64,000 nucleotides of DNA, taken from positions 3,143,501-3,207,500 of the forward strand of contig NZ_CP033932.1 in NCBI RefSeq assembly GCF_003815975.1, written 5' to 3'. Of this stretch, positions 24,756 to 33,107 are shown one piece after another; position 1 is the stretch's first letter; each line of letters opens with the position of its first letter. A program made the position numbers and the translations under genes. The stretch comes from Chryseobacterium bernardetii (lineage in GTDB: Bacteria > Bacteroidota > Bacteroidia > Flavobacteriales > Weeksellaceae). The notes beneath the pieces are model-generated. The model did no database searches. It saw only the letters and a program-made list of their open reading frames with translations, and was not told the DNA's origin.

Positions 24756-25265
24756 ATGAAAAAACTAATCATAACCACAGTAACTCTTTTCAGCTCATTC
24801 TACATGGCTCTGGAGGGAAGCGAAGAAAAACTTCAGGGAGATTTTGATGGTAACGGAACAAAAGAATATATTTATGCCAAAGTGAGCGATTGCAGCGATG
24901 AGTGTGACGGAAAATGTGAAACCACAATCTATTTCAGTGATAAGAATATAAAACCTTTTGTGATTTCACCTGCCAAAGGGGGTAGCTTGTATAATTTGGG
25001 AGATCTTAATGGAGATGGAAAGGATGAGATTGGTTTTTATCCTAACTGGTGTACAAGTTGCTGGCATCCTTTTTATACTTATACATTAAGCAAAACAGGA
25101 TGGAAACCGCTGGTAGATCCTATCTCCACCCATTGCAATCAATGGGAAGAAGACAAATTTCCAATTAAAAAAGATCCTAAAAAGAAAGGAAATGTAATCA
25201 TCACCACCAGTGAATGGAAAGATGATGATATTAAAATAAGCAGTAAAAGCATAAAGGTTAATTAA
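24756..25265 (+). CDS. Exported protein with Ca-loop-like repeats
   Basis: 169 residues with an N-terminal signal-like helix (residues 1-18). GDFDGNGTKEY and GDLNGDGKDEIGF are Asp-rich loops of the FG-GAP/dockerin-like calcium-binding type. CSDECDGKC and WCTSCW give several Cys that could form disulfides. No enzyme motif is seen. It follows the UbiB-like gene by 79 nt without clear coupling. Function unknown; a secreted or periplasmic location is likely. Confidence 0.65.
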   Translation: MKKLIITTVTLFSSFYMALEGSEEKLQGDFDGNGTKEYIYAKVSDCSDECDGKCETTIYFSDKNIKPFVISPAKGGSLYNLGDLNGDGKDEIGFYPNWCTSCWHPFYTYTLSKTGWKPLVDPISTHCNQWEEDKFPIKKDPKKKGNVIITTSEWKDDDIKISSKSIKVN

Positions 25266-25298
25266 TTGTTTAAGTGAATGTTGCTGTTACAGAGTTTT

Positions 25299-25373
25299 AA
25301 ACCTGGTTTCAGATTCTCATTTTTTTATTTTACGCCTCTGTCTTACTACTGTAAAAACCTGATTTCAGATTCT
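25299..25373. repeat. Imperfect direct repeat, two 19-bp copies
   Basis: AAACCTGGTTTCAGATTCT at 25299-25317 recurs as AAACCTGATTTCAGATTCT at 25355-25373, 56 nt apart start to start. It lies just upstream of the DEAD-box helicase promoter. Confidence 0.5.
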
Positions 25374-25386
25374 ACATATTAATACC

Positions 25387-25394
25387 TATCTTTG
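25387..25394 (+). promoter_or_regulatory. Candidate -7 element for the DEAD-box helicase
   Basis: TATCTTTG matches TAnnTTTG only 4 nt before the ATG. If this promoter is used, the message would be almost leaderless. Confidence 0.45.
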
Positions 25395-25398
25395 CAAA

Positions 25399-26751
25399 AT
25401 GGAAAAACTCACTTTTGCAGATTTTGACCTGCCGGTTAAAATTCTTGATGTTTTAGCAGATTTAGAATTATTTGAACCTACTCCTATTCAGGTAAAGAGT
25501 TTAAAGCCAATCCTTTCCGGGAGAGATGTAATGGGAATTGCACAAACCGGAACCGGGAAAACATTGGCCTATCTTTTACCTGTTCTTAAAGCCTGGAAAT
25601 ACAGTAAAACAGGTAATCCAACAGTTTTGGTACTTGTTCCGACCAGAGAATTGGTAGTGCAGGTAACGGAAATTCTTGAAAAGCTTACAGAGAATATTAC
25701 TGCAAGAGTAATTGGTGTGTATGGTGGTAAAAATATCAATACTCAGAAGCTTTTATTCAATGACGGTTGTGACATTTTAGTAGGAACGCCGGGGCGAGTA
25801 ATGGACCTTTCTATAGATAATGCCATCTCTTTAAAAGAAGTTCAGAAGCTTATCATTGATGAATTTGATGAAATGCTTAACCTTGGTTTCAGACCACAGT
25901 TAACCCACATTTTTGAAATGATGAGAGAGAAGAGACAGAACATCCTTTTCTCTGCAACCATGACAGAAGCAGTAGACGAAATGTTGGATGAATATTTTGC
26001 CAGTCCTATAGAAATTTCATTGGCAAAATCAGGAACTCCGCTGGAAAAGATTGAGCAGACCGCCTACAAAGTTGAAAACTTCAATACAAAGATCAACCTT
26101 CTTGAACATTTGTTGAAGAATGATGCAGATATGTCTAAAGTATTGATCTTTAATAATAATAAAAAACATGCAGACCTTCTTTTTACCAAGATAGATGAGC
26201 TTTTCCCTGAACAGTTTGACGTTATTCACTCTAACAAGTCTCAGAACTACAGGCTCAAAGCAATGAAGAGATTTGAAAATGAAGAGATCAGAGGATTAAT
26301 TACAACGGATGTAATGGCAAGAGGTCTTGATATTTCCAATATTACCCATGTTATCAACTTTGAAACCCCAGATATTCCTGAGCAGTATATCCATAGAATT
26401 GGTAGAACAGGTAGAGCTGATAAAGAAGGTAAGGCAATCACTTTTGTAACTAAAAAAGAAGAGCCTTTAATTCTGGATATAGAGCTTTTAATGGATAAGG
26501 AATTACAATTTAATGACTTCCCTGAAGGCGTTAAAATCAATCCGGCCAAAATTGCTTCCGAGAAAGATGAAGTAGTGATGAAAAACCCGGTACAGGTAAA
26601 ACTGAACGAGGGTGGAGGAGCTTTCCATGAGAAAAAAGCGAAGAATACAAAAGAGAACTGGGGTGGACCATCAAAAAGAAAAGCTCCTAAGAAATATGGA
26701 GCTAACAGAGCACAGCAGAAAGCAATCTCTAAATCGAAGAGAAAGAAATAA
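25399..26751 (+). CDS. DEAD-box RNA helicase
   Basis: A 450-residue DEAD-box helicase. The Q motif region is FEPTPIQVKSL, motif I AQTGTGKT, Ia VLVPTREL, and Ib GTPGRV. Motif II reads DEFDE where DEAD is usual, motif III is SAT, motif V ARGLDI and motif VI HRIGRTGR. A basic C-terminal tail (about 400-450) rich in Lys/Arg should bind RNA. The role is ribosome assembly or mRNA unwinding in the cytoplasm. The Phe in motif II departs from the textbook DEAD. A shared terminator follows. Confidence 0.93.
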   Translation: MEKLTFADFDLPVKILDVLADLELFEPTPIQVKSLKPILSGRDVMGIAQTGTGKTLAYLLPVLKAWKYSKTGNPTVLVLVPTRELVVQVTEILEKLTENITARVIGVYGGKNINTQKLLFNDGCDILVGTPGRVMDLSIDNAISLKEVQKLIIDEFDEMLNLGFRPQLTHIFEMMREKRQNILFSATMTEAVDEMLDEYFASPIEISLAKSGTPLEKIEQTAYKVENFNTKINLLEHLLKNDADMSKVLIFNNNKKHADLLFTKIDELFPEQFDVIHSNKSQNYRLKAMKRFENEEIRGLITTDVMARGLDISNITHVINFETPDIPEQYIHRIGRTGRADKEGKAITFVTKKEEPLILDIELLMDKELQFNDFPEGVKINPAKIASEKDEVVMKNPVQVKLNEGGGAFHEKKAKNTKENWGGPSKRKAPKKYGANRAQQKAISKSKRKK

Positions 26752-26752
26752 T

Positions 26753-26792
26753 AAAAAAAGCGGCAGATCTACTAGAACTGCCGCTTTTTTTA
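26753..26792. terminator. Bidirectional terminator between helicase and GDSL gene
   Basis: A 13-bp stem, AAAAAAGCGGCAG with CTGCCGCTTTTTT, with an 11-nt loop. A run on the left and T run on the right serve both convergent genes. The core GCGGCAG recurs in the terminator at 33068. Confidence 0.9.
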
Positions 26793-27446
26793 TTTCATAT
26801 AAGGCGTAATTACCTTAGCCCAGATCTGATATCCTTCAGGCTTAAAGTGAAGCATATCATCTACGAAAATATCTTTTCTTACATTTCCGTTGGCATCTTG
26901 CATTGCTTTGGTTACATCAATATACTGAGCATTAGATTGCTTTTTCATAAAAGCTTCGATCTTGGCATTGGCTTCTTTAATCTGTGGCCAAAGCTTTTCT
27001 CTGCTGGGCGAATACTTCATAGAAATATAATCTACTTCAATATTCGGGAATCTTGCACGTATTTTTTTATAAAAGCTTTTGTATCTCTTTACTACTTTAT
27101 CTGCTTTCAGCTGAGGGTTATCAGCAAAATCGTTTTCACCACAATAGATTATGATCTGTTTAGGCTGATAAGGAGCTAAAAGATCATCTGCAAAATAATT
27201 GAGATCTGTAAGTCTTGAGCCTCCAAAACCTCTGTTGATGATCGTCTTGGTTGGGAAATAGTCTGCTACATCAGTCCATTTTGTAAAAGATGAGCTGCCA
27301 ATTAGTAAAATGGCATTCTGTGGTGGTGGGTTTTGTTGATCTTGTTTTTTGAATTCCTGGATGTCATGCCAGAACATAGGCTTTTTCTCCTGCGAAAAGG
27401 CAAGAGTGAAACACAGTAATAGAAATACTGATAGGAGCTTCTTCAT
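26790..27446 (-). CDS. Exported GDSL/SGNH-family hydrolase
   Basis: A 218-residue lipase/esterase of the SGNH superfamily. The signal peptide starts at the chosen ATG (27446; MKKLLSVFLLLCFTLAFSQ). Longer frames upstream would bury it. Block I is ILLIGSSSFTKW (Ser nucleophile), block II NRGFGGSRL (Gly), block III IIYCGENDFA (Asn) and block V DDMLHFKPEGY (Asp-x-x-His). It probably deacetylates sugars or hydrolyses esters in the periplasm. It follows the lipocalin-like gene by 64 nt, with a terminator between them. Confidence 0.9.
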   Translation of the reverse strand: MKKLLSVFLLLCFTLAFSQEKKPMFWHDIQEFKKQDQQNPPPQNAILLIGSSSFTKWTDVADYFPTKTIINRGFGGSRLTDLNYFADDLLAPYQPKQIIIYCGENDFADNPQLKADKVVKRYKSFYKKIRARFPNIEVDYISMKYSPSREKLWPQIKEANAKIEAFMKKQSNAQYIDVTKAMQDANGNVRKDIFVDDMLHFKPEGYQIWAKVITPYMK

Positions 27447-27483
27447 TATATTCAGTTTTAAAATTTGAGATAAAAGTAATAAA

Positions 27484-27506
27484 AAACTCCCGATCAGCGG
27501 GAGTTT
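27484..27506 (-). terminator. Terminator after the lipocalin-like gene
   Basis: A 9-bp perfect stem (27484-27492 with 27498-27506). On the minus strand it is followed by a T run, so it ends transcription from 27990. Confidence 0.8.
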
Positions 27507-27510
27507 AAGT

Positions 27511-27990
27511 TTATCTTTTATAAGTAATGTAGGTGACATCTATAATTTTGTCTCCGTCTTTATCATAATTTCCAACCAGCTGTGCCAGTCTAAATTCGGT
27601 TTGCGTAAGCATATCCACTCTGAAACTCATATTTCCAAGTTCATTATCTTCTCCTTTTAGTTGAATATTCAAAACTTTAGAATCTGTATCATAAGTATAC
27701 TTTCCTTCGTTCTTAGCTGCAAGCTGGCAATTGGTTCCATCTGCATCTCCATCATAAGCCGTATAACTTACATAATAATCTGTTCTGAAGAAAAGTGTAT
27801 TTTTAGCGCTGCATCCTTCCGGAGTTGTAGTTTCAAGCACAGTTTTATTATCTTTTCCTGAAATAATTTCTGTCTTTACTTCTTTCCAATCCCCTTTCAT
27901 AATATCCATTTCATAGGCTGCAAGGTTATCATCATTACAAGAAGTAAGCGCCAGAGTTGAAAAGGCAAATAAAAGTAGCTGTTTTTTCAT
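27511..27990 (-). CDS. Lipocalin-like lipoprotein
   Basis: 159 residues. A lipoprotein signal peptide ends in the lipobox LTSC at residues 15-18, so the mature protein is anchored by Cys18. The beta-rich body (MKGDWKEVKTEIISG near the start, a Trp-containing first strand, one later Cys pair) matches the small lipocalin-like domain common in Flavobacteriia. I chose ATG 27990 over a GTG two codons upstream. The ligand is unknown. Confidence 0.78.
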   Translation of the reverse strand: MKKQLLLFAFSTLALTSCNDDNLAAYEMDIMKGDWKEVKTEIISGKDNKTVLETTTPEGCSAKNTLFFRTDYYVSYTAYDGDADGTNCQLAAKNEGKYTYDTDSKVLNIQLKGEDNELGNMSFRVDMLTQTEFRLAQLVGNYDKDGDKIIDVTYITYKR

Positions 27991-28301
27991 TTTCACAAAT
28001 TTAAGAATATGCTAAAATATAAATAAATTTGAAATATATATGATGAAATGATCTTTTTTTAAACGAATGTTTACAAATAAGTCAATTTTTGAAAGTGTGT
28101 TTGAGATTTTAAATAGATCTGGAGATAAAAAGGGGAAATATGTCTTAAAAGATAAAAGATATTCACTAAATACCCAATATTGGCACGGGTATCAATATCA
28201 ATAAAGGTGGGCCAAAGGCCCACCCTAGGTATATAAACGAATTCGCTAGTCAAAACTTAAAGTAACCTCTTAAGCCTTAACCTTTAAAATCGTTGAGTCC
28301 T
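27991..28301. other. 311-nt intergenic region
   Basis: A+T-rich, with one GC-rich hairpin near 28206. A 60-codon minus frame across it covers the hairpin and has no homologue that I recognise. No RNA gene is visible. Confidence 0.45.
28206..28224. repeat. Short GC-rich palindromic hairpin
   Basis: GGTGGGCC-AAA-GGCCCACC, an 8-bp perfect stem with no T run. It resembles the hairpin at 11634 in size and style. Confidence 0.5.
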
Positions 28302-29465
28302 TTAGTAGCTCATTTCTACAATCTTAGATGCATCTTGAGGTGTCAGTTTCTTGTATTCACCAAGTCCCAGCCAGTTTCTTTCTGTAAAGGCTTTTTCCAC
28401 TCTTTCAGCAGTCCCTTTATAGTCTTCCGTATATTCGGAAAGTCTGGTTTTGATATGCAGGCTGTGGAAGAATTCTTCCAGTTTTTTGATTCCCAGTTCA
28501 GCTTTTTCTTCAATGCTTCCTTCTTTAATTCCCCACACTCTTTCAGCATACTGAGCCAGTTTTCCTTTTTTATCTTCGAAGTTATAACGGTAGTGAGAAG
28601 GCGCAATAATGGCTAGTGTTCTGGCGTGGTCAATACCAAAATAAGCAGTTAATTCGTGCCCCATAGCATGTACAGCCCAGTCTGTAATAACTCCCTTCTG
28701 AATCAGCCCGTTTAAAGCCATAGTACAGCACCACATAAAGTTTCCGGCAGCATCATAGTTGAATTCATCAGCCAATACTTTTGGAGCAGTGTCCTGAAGG
28801 CTGATTAAGATACTTTCAGCAATTCTTTCCTGAAGATCCGCAGAAGACGGAGCTGTCATATATTGTTCCAATACATGGGTATAAGCATCGGTAAGACCGT
28901 TAACGATCTGGTTTTTAGGAATAGATCTGATTACTTCGGGATCTAAAACAGAAAATTGTGGGAAAAGTCCCGGACCACCTGAAGACAGTTTCTCATTGGT
29001 TTCTCTTCTGGAAATTACATAGCCAGAATTCATTTCAGAGCCGGTTGCAGGAAGAGTTAAGATGCTTCCGAAAGGCATTCCTTCCCCTTCAAAAGTCCTT
29101 ACTTGCTTTCTCAGAATATCCCATGGTTCACCGTCATAATTAGCTGCTGCAGAGATAAACTTAGTTCCGTCAATTACAGAACCACCACCTACAGCAAGAA
29201 GATAATTGATATTATTTTCTTTGATAAAGCTGATCGCATTAATTAAAACCTCATATTCAGGATTGGCAGGAACACCTCCAAATTCATACACTTCATGCTC
29301 TTTTAAAGCTTCCTTTACCTGGTCATAAACCCCGTTGTTTTTAATGCTTCCACCCCCGTAGATCATTAATATTTTGGCATCTTTAGGAATTTCTTTGGAA
29401 ATTTTGGCGATTTCACCTTTTCCGAAAAGTATTTTGGTTGGATTTTTAAACTCGAAATTAAGCAT
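28302..29465 (-). CDS. Iron-containing alcohol dehydrogenase (YqhD/butanol dehydrogenase type)
   Basis: A 387-residue group III, iron/zinc-dependent alcohol dehydrogenase. The cofactor loop is LAVGGGSVIDGTKFIS near residue 95. The metal ligands include Asp in GLTDAYTHVLEQY and His in WAVHAMGHELTAYFGIDHA. The N-terminal NPTKILFGKG is typical of YqhD-type NADPH-dependent aldehyde reductases. It reduces short-chain or lipid-derived aldehydes in the cytoplasm, perhaps for detoxification. Monocistronic by spacing. Confidence 0.94.
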   Translation of the reverse strand: MLNFEFKNPTKILFGKGEIAKISKEIPKDAKILMIYGGGSIKNNGVYDQVKEALKEHEVYEFGGVPANPEYEVLINAISFIKENNINYLLAVGGGSVIDGTKFISAAANYDGEPWDILRKQVRTFEGEGMPFGSILTLPATGSEMNSGYVISRRETNEKLSSGGPGLFPQFSVLDPEVIRSIPKNQIVNGLTDAYTHVLEQYMTAPSSADLQERIAESILISLQDTAPKVLADEFNYDAAGNFMWCCTMALNGLIQKGVITDWAVHAMGHELTAYFGIDHARTLAIIAPSHYRYNFEDKKGKLAQYAERVWGIKEGSIEEKAELGIKKLEEFFHSLHIKTRLSEYTEDYKGTAERVEKAFTERNWLGLGEYKKLTPQDASKIVEMSY

Positions 29466-29677
29466 TGTCTTAAATTTATTTTACCCAAATTTACGGAATG
29501 AAAAAAGAAAATTAAGTTAATGAAAGTTTAAAATTGCTATCACTGAATTTTATGAAAGCTATCATTAAATATGAATTACTGCGGAAGTGATGCTGAATAT
29601 TTGTCTATGAGCAAAATACCTTACTTCTTTTGGTTTCAAGCATAGTGTAAGATTCTTGTGGCTTTATGTTTAAAAGG

Positions 29678-30283
29678 TCATAAAGCAGAGCAATCTTCAC
29701 TTTTTGAATAAACTCCATTACTCTTAGCTTCCAGTTTTCCTGTCTTTCTATTGATTTTAATTAAAAAAGATTCCTTAGTTACAGGGCAGCCTTTAGATTG
29801 AAAAGCATACAGAGAGATAGAATGATTTTCAATTTTATAAGAACCCGTAAAGCGATTTTGAGTATCAATAGAGTAGCCGTAAGTCTTAGCTAATAAAACA
29901 GCTTCCGGAAGATTGTCCACAGTTCCGATAAAATCTCTTAATTGCTGTTCATTGGAGAAATAAACAGGTCTTTCCTTCTTACACGCCAGAATATAGGAAA
30001 AGCAACCATCTCCAATACATTTCTGAAAAAATCCTTTTTCCGGAACCGGCTCATTAATTGTCATAAAGAGAGGAGCCTGACTTTCATAGATTACAGCTTT
30101 ATCAGGATCAGGATCGTTGGTAAGCACTCTCCAGTAAGCATATTCTTTACTGGGAATAACGAAAGGATAGAGATATTCGGTAGTGTCCAGAATATCCGGG
30201 ATCTTTTTATAATCATCAGGAACCTTGATCTGTGCAGGAAGCAGACTGGAAAGGATCTGGGAAAGCATGATGATAATTTTCAT
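29678..30283 (-). CDS. Exported hypothetical protein
   Basis: 201 residues with a short signal-like start (MKIIIMLSQILSSLLPAQ). The rest is soluble and mixed alpha/beta. Five Cys include CIGDGC and a C-terminal one, so disulfides are possible after export. No family is recognised. It stands alone between the dehydrogenase and the divergent PEP carboxylase gene. Confidence 0.6.
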   Translation of the reverse strand: MKIIIMLSQILSSLLPAQIKVPDDYKKIPDILDTTEYLYPFVIPSKEYAYWRVLTNDPDPDKAVIYESQAPLFMTINEPVPEKGFFQKCIGDGCFSYILACKKERPVYFSNEQQLRDFIGTVDNLPEAVLLAKTYGYSIDTQNRFTGSYKIENHSISLYAFQSKGCPVTKESFLIKINRKTGKLEAKSNGVYSKSEDCSAL

Positions 30284-30500
30284 AAAGAAAGATGTTTAGG
30301 ACAAATTTACAAAAATAACTTATGCTTCTTAATGCCTCTGGAATATTATAAAAACGTCATTGAGGATATATATGGGAGTGATTTATGTAATCCTTACCTT
30401 TTATCGTAATTAAGCTGTAATCATTATTATTGTTTTGACTTAGCTACAATAAAGTTGTTATTTTTTGTCATTTATCAATTCAACTAATTCCAAAATCACT

Positions 30501-30508
30501 TACATTTG
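30501..30508 (+). promoter_or_regulatory. Candidate -7 element for ppc
   Basis: TACATTTG matches TAnnTTTG 5 nt before the ATG. No -33 TTG is at standard spacing. If it is used, the leader would be very short. Confidence 0.4.
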
Positions 30509-30513
30509 TTATT

Positions 30514-33048
30514 ATGAGACACGACCAACGCGCAGAAAAATTCAGGCAGATCGTGGAGAATAAGTTCCAGATCTATAATTCATTATTTATGAGCCTGCCT
30601 TATGATAAAATGACGAATATCGGAATGCTGCTTCCATTTCTTTATGAGGAAAGCAGAACCGGCTATGAAGCAGGAAAAACACCTGAAAACATCGTCGAAG
30701 AATTTTTTAAAAATCATACCGATCTTCATACCGAAGAACAGAAGCTTGAACTGCTTTTCAAGATCATCCAATATATAGAAAGGCAGGTGGTTTTATTCGA
30801 CAGTATTGAAGATGCTGCATTTCCTAACCTGCATTCCGAAAGTGATAGTGGAACCGTTATCAATCTTTTTGAACGCTCTTTCCAGGATCATAAAATTGAA
30901 AAAGTACGTGAAAAACTGAAAGACTTCAGTGTGAAGGTAGTGTTTACGGCGCACCCGACTCAGTTTTATCCAAGCTCAGTGCAGAGGATCATTCAGGATT
31001 TGAGAGGAGCTATTACCAGTGATTCCGTTACGCAGATCGATATGCTTTTACAACAACTGGGAAAAACTCCTTTTGTTAACAAAGAAAAACCTACTCCGAT
31101 AGATGAAGCCTTAAGTATTATTTCCTATCTGAGATATGTATACTATGATACCATTGGTGAGCTGTTTACCAAAATTAAAAAGACTTTTGGAAACGGACAT
31201 TTCCATCTGCATGAAGACATTATACAGCTTGGCTTCTGGCCAGGCGGAGACCGCGATGGAAACCCTTTTGTAACAGCAGAGGTTACCAAAAGAGTAGCAG
31301 AAGAGCTTCGTTCGGCCATTCTAAAGTCTTATTACAGCCATTTGAAATTCATCAGAAGAAGATTAAGCTTCAGGGGAGTTTCTGAAGTATTGACAGCACT
31401 GAGCGATGAATTGTATGCTGCTATTTTTGCAGGTAAAACAATTACTGCAGAAGCTATTTTAAAGAAAACAGAGGAAGCTGAAAAAATATTAATTCATGAA
31501 CATAACTCCTTGTTTTTAGATCTTTTGGAGAATTTCAGGGATCGCGTGAAGATCTTCGGGACTCATTTTGCAACCTTAGACATCCGTCAGGACAGCAGAA
31601 TTCACCAGAAAGTAATTGATGAGGTTTTTGCAAAAGTTTATGGCAGTGAAGAAGCTGATTATGAACAGAAATTCAATAAACTGATTCATATTTCAGGTCC
31701 TGTAAACGCTGATGACTTTGAAGATATTGTAAAAGATACCTTATTGACTGTTTCTCAGGTTTCTGAAATTCAGGATTTAAATGGTCTAAGAGGAATGAAC
31801 CGTTATATTATTTCCAATTCCGATGCGGTGAAAGATGTTATGAATGTTTATGCATTCTTTAAAATCTGTGGATATCAGGATGAAGACATTAATATGGATA
31901 TTGTCCCACTTTTTGAAACCATGGAAGGACTTAATAATGCTGAGCACGTGATGAATGAGCTGTATCAGAACCCTGTCTATAAAAAACACCTTGAAAGAAG
32001 AGGGAACCAACAGACGATTATGCTGGGCTTCTCTGATGGAACCAAAGATGGTGGCTATTTAAAAGCCAACTGGGAAATTTATAAGGCTAAAGAAGTTCTT
32101 ACCAAACTTTCAGAACAGAATAATATCACAGTTGTGTTTTTTGATGGCAGGGGTGGGCCGCCTGCAAGAGGTGGTGGAAAAACCCACGATTTCTATGCTT
32201 CCCAAGGAAAAACAATTGCCAATAATAAAATTGAACTTACTATTCAGGGGCAGACTATTACCAGCATTTTTGGAAATAAAGAACAGGCAAAATACAATTT
32301 TGAACAGCTTTTAACAGCCGGAGTAGAAAATGATGTATTCAAAAATGCTAAAAAAGAGCTCACAGAAAAAGAAAGAGCTTTGATTATTGAACTGGCCGAT
32401 ATCAGCTATCAGAAATATTCTGATCTGAAGGCCCATCCGATGTTTGTACCTTATCTGCAGGAGATGAGCACACTGGAATATTACGGAAAAACCAATATCG
32501 GAAGTCGCCCGTCTAAAAGAGGAAACGGAAGTGAACTGAAGTTTGAAGATCTAAGAGCCATTCCATTTGTAGGATCCTGGTCACAACTGAAGCAGAACGT
32601 TCCCGGGTTTTTCGGGTTCGGCTATGCAATGCAGCAGATGAAGGAACAGGGAAGGTTTGATGAAGTAAGAGAATTGTATAAAGGCTCAGATTTCTTTAAA
32701 ACTCTGGTATTAAACTCTATGATGAGTATGAACAAGTCTTATTTTCCATTGACTTATTACATCAAAAACAATCCTAAGTTTGGAGCTTTCTGGAATATCC
32801 TTTTCAGTGAATATGAAATTTCAAGAGATATCATGCTGGAGCTTACCGGCTTCAAGATGCTTCAGGAAGAAGATCCGCTCTCCAGAAAATCTGTAAAGAT
32901 TCGTGAAAAGATTGTGCTTCCGTTGCTGAGTATTCAGCAATATGCGCTGATGAAAATCCAGAAAGGAGAGGGCAATAAAGAAGCCTATGAAAAATTGGTG
33001 ACAAGATCTTTATTTGGAAACATTAATGCAAGCAGAAACTCAGCTTAA
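30514..33048 (+). CDS. ppc: Phosphoenolpyruvate carboxylase
   Basis: An 844-residue PEP carboxylase making oxaloacetate from PEP and bicarbonate. The N-terminal catalytic His is in VVFTAHPTQFYPSS. GFWPGGDRDGNPFVT holds the substrate Arg, and the flexible loop is FFDGRGGPPARGGGKTHDF. The C terminus reads NINASRNSA, keeping the Arg-Asn pair of the family. The protein is slightly shorter than E. coli Ppc and has the Bacteroidetes loop variant. It replenishes the TCA cycle. It ends before a strong bidirectional terminator. Confidence 0.97.
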   Translation: MRHDQRAEKFRQIVENKFQIYNSLFMSLPYDKMTNIGMLLPFLYEESRTGYEAGKTPENIVEEFFKNHTDLHTEEQKLELLFKIIQYIERQVVLFDSIEDAAFPNLHSESDSGTVINLFERSFQDHKIEKVREKLKDFSVKVVFTAHPTQFYPSSVQRIIQDLRGAITSDSVTQIDMLLQQLGKTPFVNKEKPTPIDEALSIISYLRYVYYDTIGELFTKIKKTFGNGHFHLHEDIIQLGFWPGGDRDGNPFVTAEVTKRVAEELRSAILKSYYSHLKFIRRRLSFRGVSEVLTALSDELYAAIFAGKTITAEAILKKTEEAEKILIHEHNSLFLDLLENFRDRVKIFGTHFATLDIRQDSRIHQKVIDEVFAKVYGSEEADYEQKFNKLIHISGPVNADDFEDIVKDTLLTVSQVSEIQDLNGLRGMNRYIISNSDAVKDVMNVYAFFKICGYQDEDINMDIVPLFETMEGLNNAEHVMNELYQNPVYKKHLERRGNQQTIMLGFSDGTKDGGYLKANWEIYKAKEVLTKLSEQNNITVVFFDGRGGPPARGGGKTHDFYASQGKTIANNKIELTIQGQTITSIFGNKEQAKYNFEQLLTAGVENDVFKNAKKELTEKERALIIELADISYQKYSDLKAHPMFVPYLQEMSTLEYYGKTNIGSRPSKRGNGSELKFEDLRAIPFVGSWSQLKQNVPGFFGFGYAMQQMKEQGRFDEVRELYKGSDFFKTLVLNSMMSMNKSYFPLTYYIKNNPKFGAFWNILFSEYEISRDIMLELTGFKMLQEEDPLSRKSVKIREKIVLPLLSIQQYALMKIQKGEGNKEAYEKLVTRSLFGNINASRNSA

Positions 33049-33067
33049 GAAAGTAAAAAAATAACTT

Positions 33068-33107
33068 AAATAAAGCGGCAGCCTCATCTGAGGCTGCCGC
33101 TTTATTT
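33068..33107. terminator. Bidirectional terminator, 19-bp perfect stem
   Basis: 33068-33086 pairs perfectly with 33089-33107 around a two-base loop. It separates ppc from the convergent subtilase gene, whose stop overlaps it. The core AAAGCGGCAG/CTGCCGCTTT is shared with 26753-26792. Confidence 0.92.

Noticed and set aside
27447..27539. Upstream extension of the GDSL hydrolase
   Set aside because: It would place a 31-residue hydrophobic stretch before a clear signal peptide and run through the terminator at 27484-27506.
28071..28253. 60-codon minus-strand ORF
   Set aside because: It reads through a palindromic hairpin in an A+T-rich gap, with no promoter or family resemblance.
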